This document shows positions 28,215 to 35,800 of a stretch of DNA of 36,081 nucleotides, one piece after another. A model generated the notes under the pieces. The model ran no database searches. It worked only from the letters and a program-made list of their open reading frames with translations, and was not told the DNA's origin. The stretch's first letter is position 1; every line of letters starts with the position of its first letter. The position numbers and the translations under genes were made by a program. This stretch comes from Oscillospiraceae bacterium (GTDB lineage: Bacteria; Bacillota; Clostridia; Oscillospirales; Ruminococcaceae), in the NCBI GenBank assembly GCA_017396665.1, contig JAFQLH010000068.1, forward strand, positions 1 through 36,081, in the 5' to 3' direction.

Positions 28215-30602
28215 ATGACAAGACCTATCACCTCACTTCAGAAGCCTAAGGAGAAATACCTTTTTGTATTCTTAGCTTCGTTTATAATGCTTGCGATAAT
28301 CTTTATACCTATCCTCATATACAACAAGGGCTACCTGCTGTACTACGGCGACTTCAACTCCCAGCAGCTCATGTTCTACGAACACGCCCACGACTTCATC
28401 AGAGAAAACGGCGTCGGCTGGGACTGGGGCACAGACCTTGGCTCTGACATACTGAGCACCTACTCGTTCTACCTTTTCGGAAGCCCGTTCTTCTGGCTTA
28501 CCATTCCGTTCCCTTCGTCAGCGGTTGTGTACCTTATCCCGTGGCTTCTCTGCCTCAAGACGGCTGTTGCGGCGGTGACAAGCTACGCATTTATAAGACG
28601 TTTTGTAAAGACTCCTAACGCTGCGGCTATCGGCGCACTTCTGTACGCATTTTCAGGCGCACAGATTTACAACGTATTTTTCAATCACTTCCACGACGTA
28701 ACCGCATTCTTCCCGCTGCTGCTCCTTGCCCTTGAAATGAGGGTGAACGACAACAGGAAGGGCGTTTTCGCACTCGCTGTCGCACTTATGGCGATTGTGA
28801 ACTACTACTTCTTTGCTTCTGTCGTCGTGTTCACGATACTCTATTTCTTCATAAGATGCACAGACAAGAGCTTCACTATAACAATAAGAAAATTTGTCTG
28901 CCTCGCAATCGAAGCTATAATAGGTGTTCTCATATCGGCGGTTGTTTTCCTTCCGTCAGCAATTTCTGTTTTTGCAAATCCAAGACTTTCAGAGACACTT
29001 TCGGGAATAGATATGGTCGTTTACTCAGACCAGAACAGACTGTACAGAATTATTCAGAGCCTGTTTATGCTCCCCGATATGCCTGCAAGGTCAAACCTCT
29101 TCAACTCCGACTCGGCAAGATGGGCGTCCATCGCCGCTTATCTGCCGATGTTCTCAATGGCTGGCGTTATCGCCTTCTTCAGAGGCAAGGAAAAGCACTG
29201 GGCAAAGAAGCTCTCGCTTATCTGCCTTATCGCCGCACTTGTGCCGATTCTCAACAGCGCCTTCCAGCTTTTCAACGGAAGCTACTACGCAAGATGGTTC
29301 TTTATGCCTGTGCTGATAATGGCACTTATGACTGCATACTCGATTGACGACAAGGAGATTTCTCTCAAGAAGGGCGTCGTGCCGACTGCGGTTGTGCTTT
29401 CGATATTCGCTCTCATCTTCCTGCTCCCCGAAACAGACTCGAAGACAGGCGATATCACAATAGGCAAGGTTGCAGAGTATCCCGACCTCGCTGTAATTCA
29501 GCTTGTCGGTACAATCGTACTGTTTGTAATGCTCGTGTTTGCGGTATACTTTATAAAGAACAAGGACACAAGACTCAGAAGACTTCTGCCTATGACAGTT
29601 GCGGCTGTGTTTGTTTCAAGTGCCGCAATGCTCTGGTACGGAATCGCTCAGGGACCTTATCAGGACTACTACATCGACCACGCTATCAAGGGCGAAATAA
29701 ACCTGCCGAAGCAGGAGGGCGAGTTTTACAGAATCGACACCAGCCCGAATGTTGACAACTGGTGTATGTTCTGGGGCTATTCTTCAATGAGATGCTTCCA
29801 GAGTACTGTTTCACCTTCTATTATGACCTTCTATCAGGACACTATGGGCATTACAAGAAACGTTGCTACAAGAGCCGAGACAACCTACTACAGCTTGAGG
29901 CAGATGCTTTCGGTCAAGTATTACCTAAAGCAGATTGAAGACGACGACAAGCCTGACGATTTTGTAATGGAGGGCTTTGAATACATCGACACACAGAACG
30001 ATTTCTACATCTACGAAAATCAGTATTATATCCCGATGGGCTTTGTTTACGACAAGTATGTAAACATTGACGACGTTTTAAAGCTCACAACAAGCCAGAA
30101 GACCTCTCTGGCAATGAGGGCAATTTTCCTTACAGACCGTCAGATTGAGGAGTACGGCGATATTATTGAGGACTTCGGTACAAGCTATTCTTCACCAAGA
30201 GCCGACGTTCTCGAATCTGCTGAGCAGAAGATGAAGACAGCCTGCTACTACTTCAAGGAGAGTCCCGACGGCTTTGAGGCAAAGGCAAAGCTTGAAAAGG
30301 AAAGCCTCATGTTCTTCTCTGTTCCTTACGACGAGGGCTTCACCGCCTACGTTAACGGAAAGAGGACAAAGATTGAAAATGTGTTTGACGGACTTTGTGC
30401 TATAAGAGTTCCTGCAGGCGAGAGCGAGATTGTTTTTGAGTATGAAACAGTAGGTCTCAAGTCGGGACTTATCATCACAATCGCAGGACTCATGATGTTC
30501 TTTATCTATATGGTTGTTGTACGCAATGAGTCAAAAAAGCCAAGCCCTCTCCCTTCTTCAAAGGGCGAAGAGGAGGACGATTCCAGCAAGCCACACGCTT
30601 GA
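28215..30602 (+). CDS. YfhO family polytopic membrane protein (GT-C fold)
   Basis: About 795 residues. YfhO-type proteins have a GT-C glycosyltransferase fold; in Bacillus, YfhO is linked to adding GlcNAc to lipoteichoic acid. Features: first membrane helix at about 17-38, then the YfhO signature YYGDFNSQQLMFYEHAHDF with GWDWGTDLGSD, about 11-12 helices up to residue 480, a large extracytoplasmic region (about 485-755) ending with YDEGFTAYVNGK and VPAGESEIVFEYE, and a last helix near 755-775. I choose ATG at 28215 behind CACGGAGGCG; an upstream reading would run through repeat sequence. The last residues (SSKPHA and stop) are encoded by repeat R3c, so the C-terminus seems to have been extended or replaced by the repeat. 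No CsbB-type partner is in the window. Confidence 0.88.
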   Translation: MTRPITSLQKPKEKYLFVFLASFIMLAIIFIPILIYNKGYLLYYGDFNSQQLMFYEHAHDFIRENGVGWDWGTDLGSDILSTYSFYLFGSPFFWLTIPFPSSAVVYLIPWLLCLKTAVAAVTSYAFIRRFVKTPNAAAIGALLYAFSGAQIYNVFFNHFHDVTAFFPLLLLALEMRVNDNRKGVFALAVALMAIVNYYFFASVVVFTILYFFIRCTDKSFTITIRKFVCLAIEAIIGVLISAVVFLPSAISVFANPRLSETLSGIDMVVYSDQNRLYRIIQSLFMLPDMPARSNLFNSDSARWASIAAYLPMFSMAGVIAFFRGKEKHWAKKLSLICLIAALVPILNSAFQLFNGSYYARWFFMPVLIMALMTAYSIDDKEISLKKGVVPTAVVLSIFALIFLLPETDSKTGDITIGKVAEYPDLAVIQLVGTIVLFVMLVFAVYFIKNKDTRLRRLLPMTVAAVFVSSAAMLWYGIAQGPYQDYYIDHAIKGEINLPKQEGEFYRIDTSPNVDNWCMFWGYSSMRCFQSTVSPSIMTFYQDTMGITRNVATRAETTYYSLRQMLSVKYYLKQIEDDDKPDDFVMEGFEYIDTQNDFYIYENQYYIPMGFVYDKYVNIDDVLKLTTSQKTSLAMRAIFLTDRQIEEYGDIIEDFGTSYSSPRADVLESAEQKMKTACYYFKESPDGFEAKAKLEKESLMFFSVPYDEGFTAYVNGKRTKIENVFDGLCAIRVPAGESEIVFEYETVGLKSGLIITIAGLMMFFIYMVVVRNESKKPSPLPSSKGEEEDDSSKPHA

Positions 30603-30675
30603 CCGTTTTGTGCCTCCGACTACTTTCTGCGGAAAGCAGGTTTGTCTGTCGGCACAGTCGGACAAAGCAAAAGTC
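30587..30675 (+). repeat. R3 composite hairpin element, copy c, overlapping the yfhO stop
   Basis: CAAGC-CACAC-GCTTG (30587-30601), then TGTGCC (30609-30614) with TCC, pairing with GGCACA (30651-30656), then GTCGGACAAAGC and AAAAGTC. The yfhO stop codon TGA (30600-30602) lies at the end of the first hairpin. Confidence 0.8.
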
Positions 30676-30729
30676 TGGGACTTCCGAAGAAAATCCCCTA
30701 AATCTTTACGTTCTTCTGTCTTGATACAG

Positions 30730-30798
30730 AGCCCGTTCGATAGGTTTGTGAGAACTCTTATTTATACTGAACGGGCTTAGGATTTCCTGCGGAAATCC
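30730..30798 (-). repeat. R1 composite hairpin element, copy 3
   Basis: On the minus strand GGATTTCC-GCA-GGAAATCC (30780-30798), TA, then AGCCCGTTC (30769-30777) pairing with GAACGGGCT (30730-30738) around a 30-base loop ending in ACAAACCTATC. The stem differs from all other copies yet is fully complementary. Confidence 0.75.
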
Positions 30799-30861
30799 GC
30801 AAAATAGTAGTGGAAATTCTACCAAGAAATCAAGAGCTTCGGAGAAACCGCACAAAGTTCG

Positions 30862-30931
30862 GGATTTACCGAAGGTAAATCCAAAGCCAGCCAAAACAAA
30901 CTTTAGGTTATAGCAAACTATGTGGCTGGCT
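30862..30931 (+). repeat. R1 composite hairpin element, copy 4
   Basis: GGATTTACC-GAA-GGTAAATCC (30862-30882), then AGCCAGCC (30885-30892) pairing with GGCTGGCT (30924-30931). It differs from copy 5 (32316-32385) at only three of 70 bases. The rest of the yfhO-pth gap (30932-31064) holds GGGT-GT-ACCC and the pth ribosome-binding site; no other gene. Confidence 0.88.
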
Positions 30932-31064
30932 AAGCATCGGGGTGTACCCTTTTGCATATCATTCAGATAATAACTATGGGTCACATCGGTCGGACGACAA
31001 GCTCCGATACGATGTTGGCCCGTGTTGTCGTTTCAAAAATAACACTTACAAAGGAGAAAAAACT

Positions 31065-31700
31065 ATGAGCATCTTTGACAAGCTCCGTGAGCTTTCAGAA
31101 AAAAACGGCGGCGGAAACGCTCCGCACGGCAAGGTCGAATACATCATCGCAGGGCTTGGAAACCCGGGCGTAACATACGAGGACACAAGGCACAACGCAG
31201 GCTTTATCTGTGTTGACAAGCTTTGCGAAACGCTCTGCGTGAAGTGCGACAGGGCAAAGTTCAGGTCGATGTATGCCGACGTTATGATTGAGGGGAAGCG
31301 TTGCCTTGTCCTCAAGCCTACAACATATATGAACAACAGCGGAGAGGCAATCTCGGAAGCTATGGACTTTTACAAAATCCCACCTCAGAGGCTCATTGTC
31401 ATATATGACGACATATCGCTTGAGCCTTCAAAAATGCGTATAAGACGCAAGGGCTCGCACGGCGGACACAACGGTATAAAAAGCATCGTGGAGCTTTGCG
31501 ACAGCCAGGACTTCCCACGAATCAAGATAGGTGTCGGAAAGAAGCCTCACCCCGATTACAACCTCGCTGACTGGGTGCTCTCCCGCTTTACAGATGACGA
31601 GCGAAAGCTCATTGACGAGTGTGCACAAAAGGCGGCAGAGGCGGTAAAGCTCATTGTCAGCGGAAAGACCGACGAAGCTATGAACAGGTTCAACAGCTAA
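31065..31700 (+). CDS. pth: Peptidyl-tRNA hydrolase
   Basis: 211 residues; Pth frees tRNA from peptidyl-tRNA dropped by ribosomes. After a polar N-terminal extension of about 22 residues, unusual for the family, come GLGNPG (Asn33), TRHNAGF with catalytic His43, KPTTYMNNSGEA, IVIYDDISLE with the conserved Asp, and GSHGGHNGIKSI. ATG at 31065 has AAAGGAGAAAA upstream; a longer reading from 30942 runs through spacer sequence. It is followed after 19 bases by the NUDIX gene and later by mfd, in line with the pth-mfd neighbourhood of many Firmicutes. Confidence 0.95.
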   Translation: MSIFDKLRELSEKNGGGNAPHGKVEYIIAGLGNPGVTYEDTRHNAGFICVDKLCETLCVKCDRAKFRSMYADVMIEGKRCLVLKPTTYMNNSGEAISEAMDFYKIPPQRLIVIYDDISLEPSKMRIRRKGSHGGHNGIKSIVELCDSQDFPRIKIGVGKKPHPDYNLADWVLSRFTDDERKLIDECAQKAAEAVKLIVSGKTDEAMNRFNS

Positions 31701-31719
31701 ATTTACGGAGGGAAAAGTT

Positions 31720-32256
31720 ATGAATCTTACTGAAAAGACAATAGGTACAGAAAAAATCTTCGAGGGAAAAATCCTCTCGGTCACAAGAGATACAGTAGAG
31801 CTCCCTAACGGCTCAACAGCCTTCAGAGAGGTCGTTCACCACTCAGGCGGTGTGTGCGTTGTTCCGCTTACCGATGAGGGCGAAATCATTATGGTAAAGC
31901 AGTTTCGGTACCCCTTCTCACAGGTGCTTTTAGAAGTGCCGGCAGGAAAGAGGGAAAAGGGCGAGGACCCGCTTGTTTGCGGTACAAGAGAGCTTAAAGA
32001 GGAGTGCGGTGCGGTCGCAGAGAAGATTATCCCTCTCGGAAAGCTCTACCCTACCGTTGCCTATGACACGGAAATCATCTATATGTTCCTCGCAACAGGG
32101 CTCTCTTTCGGTGAGCAGAAGCTCGACGAGGACGAGTTTTTGGATGTTGTAAGAATTCCGCTTGAGGACGCTGTGAAGATGGTTATGAACGATGAAATCC
32201 CCGACTCCAAAACCCAGCTCGCTATTCTCAAGACATATAATCTGCTCAAGGGCTAG
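31720..32256 (+). CDS. NUDIX hydrolase, ADP-ribose pyrophosphatase type
   Basis: 178 residues. The NUDIX box fits exactly: Gly76, Glu82, then REL-K-EE-C-GA at 90-98, supplying the Mg2+ ligands that position water for cleaving nucleoside-diphosphate-X bonds. The N-terminal strand part (GKILSVTRDTVELPNGS, FREVVHHSGGVCVVPL) and QFRYPFSQVLLEVPAGK match the ADP-ribose pyrophosphatase (NudF-like) branch. It probably recycles ADP-ribose or similar. ATG at 31720 has ACGGAGGG upstream, so it is likely cotranscribed with pth. It ends with TAG just before repeat R3d. Confidence 0.92.
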   Translation: MNLTEKTIGTEKIFEGKILSVTRDTVELPNGSTAFREVVHHSGGVCVVPLTDEGEIIMVKQFRYPFSQVLLEVPAGKREKGEDPLVCGTRELKEECGAVAEKIIPLGKLYPTVAYDTEIIYMFLATGLSFGEQKLDEDEFLDVVRIPLEDAVKMVMNDEIPDSKTQLAILKTYNLLKG

Positions 32257-32262
32257 AATCAG

Positions 32263-32405
32263 CAAGCCACACGCTTGACCGTTTTGTGCCTCGGATAAAG
32301 AAATTCAAACTTGGGGGATTTACCGAAGGTAAATCCGAAGCCAGCCGAAACAAACTTTAGGTTATAACAAACTATGTGGCTGGCTACGGCACAGTCGGAC
32401 AAAGC
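32263..32405 (+). repeat. R3 element, copy d, with an R1 element nested in its loop
   Basis: CAAGC-CACAC-GCTTG (32263-32277) and TGTGCC (32285-32290) pair outward with GGCACA (32388-32393), followed by GTCGGACAAAGC as in other R3 copies. In place of the usual loop of about 36 bases lies R1 copy 5 (32316-32385) flanked by short unrelated sequence. Confidence 0.8.
32316..32385 (+). repeat. R1 composite hairpin element, copy 5 (nested)
   Basis: GGATTTACC-GAA-GGTAAATCC (32316-32336), then AGCCAGCC (32339-32346) pairing with GGCTGGCT (32378-32385). It is 67/70 identical to copy 4. It sits inside the loop of R3 copy d. Confidence 0.88.
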
Positions 32406-32408
32406 TAT

Positions 32409-32696
32409 GATGGTCACAATTCTGCTGACTTTCGCTTTGGGCGGAAATCCCCGACTTTGTAAGGGCTCTACGAAAGTTTGTGATTGTCGCAATTCTGCTG
32501 ATTTTGTAGTTTGCTGGTTTTAGGGGACGCCCTCTATCGCAGGGCTTCCCCTCTTCTAAAACAGTCCACCGGACTGTTTTAGAATTCACCTCTTGCGGAG
32601 CTCCCTCCGGATGAGGTGTTTCGCCGTCTGCGGACGACGACCAAGGCTCCGCCTTTGGAAACCGCAAGCCTTTGAAAAGGCTTGACCGAAACTTTT
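32409..32696. repeat. Tandem hairpin array before mfd
   Basis: Bases 32409-32515, read on the minus strand, contain two copies of CAGCAGAATTG and the AAAGTCGGGGATTTCCG block seen in spacer B. Then follow back-to-back hairpins: AGGGG/CCCCT with GCCCT/AGGGC (32522-32552); a perfect 14-bp stem with a 3-base loop (32554-32584); CACCTC/GAGGTG with CGGAG/CTCCG (32587-32618); CGTC/GACG (32625-32636); and AAGCCTT/AAGGCTT (32666-32683). No T-run follows any, so they are not intrinsic terminators. No gene is seen. Confidence 0.75.
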
Positions 32697-32698
32697 AA

Positions 32699-32811
32699 TA
32701 TTCTGCCGACTTTTGCTTTGTACGACCGCAGCGACAAACTATCTTTATGTCCGCAGTTACCTATCGGAGCTGCTATCCGGTCAAGCGTGTGGCTTGCCAG
32801 CGTCTCGCTGG
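32699..32811 (-). repeat. R3 composite hairpin element, copy e
   Basis: On the minus strand CCAGCG-AGA-CGCTGG (32797-32811), a CAAGC/GCTTG hairpin, then GCAGC-TCC (stem 32769-32773) pairing with GCTGC (32728-32732), then GGTCGTACAAAGC and AAAAGTCGG. It is an almost exact inverted copy of R3b. The mfd ribosome-binding site begins about six bases after its end. Confidence 0.85.
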
Positions 32812-32826
32812 AGATGGGAGGATTAG

Positions 32827-35800
32827 ATGAATAATATATTTTACCGTATGTGCGACTGTCTTCCGTTTTACAGGGAGCTGAAAACTGCGGTCCTAAAGGG
32901 CTACACACCTTGTTCTGTAACAGGCGTGTACAACATCCATAAAGCGCAGAGCATCTTAGGTCTATCAAGACTGGGAAGCGTCTGCCTCATATGTGACGAC
33001 GAGCCTGCCGCAAGACGCTTTGTGTCTGACATAAACGAGCTCGCCGGCTTTGAAGAAGCCTGCCTGTACCCAGCAAAGGACTTCTGCTTCTCCTACATGG
33101 AGGGCATCTCCAAGGAATACGAGCAGGAGAGAATTGCGGCACTTTCCAAAATTCTCTTCAAGAAATGCAAGATACTCGTGCTCAGTATGGAAGCCGCCCT
33201 GCAGGCGTGTATTCCGGCGTGGGCACTGCAAAAATACAGCTTTGAAATCAAAAGCGGCGACACCCTTTCAACAGAAGACCTCTGCACAAGGCTCATCGCC
33301 TCAGGCTATTCAAGAGCCGAGCAGACCGAGGGCGCTGCACAGTTTTCTGTCCGTGGCGGAATTATCGACATCTTCCCCGTCAACAGCTCACAGCCTTACA
33401 GAATCGAGCTTTGGGGCGACGAGGTAGACAGCATCTCCCTCTTTGACGTTTCAAGCCAGAGAAGAACAGAGCCTGCAGAAAGCCTGCTTATCTCCCCCGC
33501 AAAAGAAATTATCTTTTCTTCGGACACCGCCTTTGTAGAAGCACTCGAATCAGTCGCTTCAAGGTCAAAGGGCAAGAAGGCGGACAAAATCAGAGAATAC
33601 CTCTATGCAGATATAGACCTTGTAAAAAGCGGCGTCACTATATCTCATACCGATAAATACTACTCGCTTGCTTATCCGCAGACGCAGTGCGTGACAGACT
33701 ACTTCGAAAACGGCATAATCGCCTTCTCGGAGCTTTCAAACTGCCGTGAAAGAGCCAAGGGCTTTTTAACCCAGCTCTCCGAGGACCTCAAGCTGCTCTA
33801 CGAGGACGGGCTTATGTGCAAGGAGCTTGAGGGCTTCTACTTCGAGGAAGCAGACCTTACTGCAAGGGTGTCAAAGGAAAGGCTTATCTACCTCGACACG
33901 TTTATGCGTGGACACAGCGACATCAAGCTCAAAAAGCTGATAAACGCTTCCTGCTTCCAGACATCAAGCTGGGGCGGTGACATAAAACACCTCACAGACG
34001 AGCTTTTGTCACTCACAAAGCAGGGCTACTGCTGTGTTGTACTCGGCGGAAGTGAGAAAACCGCATCTATCATAGTTTCTGACCTGTGCGAGCAGGGACT
34101 TTCAGCCCAGCTTCTTGCAGACGACAGCGAGATTCTTTCCTCAAAGGTCTATGTAAAACCGGGCAGTGTGTCGGGTGGCTTTGAGTATGCAGATTCAAAG
34201 CTTGCACTTCTTACGCAGGTTAAAACTCTCCGTGCAAAGAAAAAGCAGAAGCGTCACAAGAAGGGCGACGAGATTAAGGCACTTTCTGATATCTCGGCAG
34301 GCGACTATGTTGTACACTCGATGTACGGAATAGGAAAGTTTACGGGCATCACAAAGCTACAGACAAACGGAGTCACAAAGGACTATATCACAGTAAAATA
34401 TCACGGCACGGACGTGCTGTATGTCCCTGTTACACAGCTCGACCTTCTTTCAAGGTATATCGGTGCGGGCGAGGAGGACAACGTTAAGCTCAACAAGCTA
34501 AACACCGCCGACTGGAACAGGACAAAGCAGAAAGCGAAAAAGGCTGTCGAGGATATGGCGCAGGAGCTTATCGAGCTTTATGCCAAAAGACAGATGTCAA
34601 AGGGCTTCGCCTTCTCGGGTGACAATGACTGGCAGAGGGACTTCGAGGAGCGTTTTGACTACAACGAAACCGACGACCAGCTCAGAAGTGCAGAGGAAAT
34701 CAAGGAGGATATGCAAAAGAGCGTTCCTATGGACAGACTCCTCTGCGGTGACGTTGGCTTCGGAAAAACCGAGGTCGCCCTGAGAGCCGCCTTCAAGTGT
34801 GTGCTTGATTCAAAGCAGTGTGCGATACTTGTTCCGACAACCGTTTTAGCGTGGCAGCACTACCAGTCAGCTATCAGACGCTTTGAGCACTTCCCTGTTA
34901 CAATCGAGCTTTTGTCACGTTTTAGAACCCCGAAGCAGCAGCAGGCTATAATCAAGAAGCTCAAAAGCGGCGAGGTCGATATTGTCATCGGCACTCACAG
35001 ACTTGTTCAGAAGGACATTGAGTTTAAGGACTTAGGACTTGCGATTATCGACGAGGAGCAACGCTTTGGCGTAAGACACAAGGAGCGCTTCAAGGAGATG
35101 TTTTCGGGCATAGATATGCTCACTCTCTCCGCAACACCGATTCCTAGAACGCTCAATATGGCTATGAGCGGAATAAGGGATATGTCGGTTATCGAGGAGC
35201 CGCCGCAGGACAGATACCCTGTTCAGACGTATGTTATAGAGCATGGCGACGCTGTTATAGCGCAGGCTATCTCAAAGGAGCTCAGGCGTGGCGGTCAGGT
35301 TTACTACATTCACAACCGAATCGACAACATTTTCACCTGTGCCGACAGACTGCAGAAGCTTCTCCCCGAAGCAAGAATCGCTGTTGCACACGGACGGCTT
35401 GACGAAAAGGAGCTTTCTGAAATATGGCGTCAGCTTATCGACTGTGAAATAGACGTGCTCATCTGCACGACAATTATCGAAACGGGTGTCGATGTCGCAA
35501 ACGTAAACACCCTTATCATTGAAGACGCAGACAGGCTAGGTCTCTCTCAGCTCTACCAGCTGCGAGGAAGAGTCGGAAGGTCAAACAGACGTGCGTTTGC
35601 ATACTTCACCTTCAGGAGGGGCAAGTCGCTCTCGGAGGTTGCTGAAAAGAGACTTAATGCTATAAGAGAGTTCACGCAGTTCGGCTCGGGCTTTCGCATT
35701 GCCCTGCGTGACCTTGAAATAAGAGGCGCAGGCTCGGTGCTCTCCGCAAGACAGCACGGGCACATTGAGGCGGTTGGATACGAGATGTATATGCGGCTTC

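Noticed and set aside
32362-32667. Open frames across the hairpin array before mfd
   Set aside because: They are composed of repeat sequence, lack ribosome-binding sites and have no recognisable protein pattern.
27572-32826. Insertion sequence or prophage remnant carrying the repeats
   Set aside because: No transposase, integrase or phage gene is present in the spacers; only non-coding palindromic units are seen.
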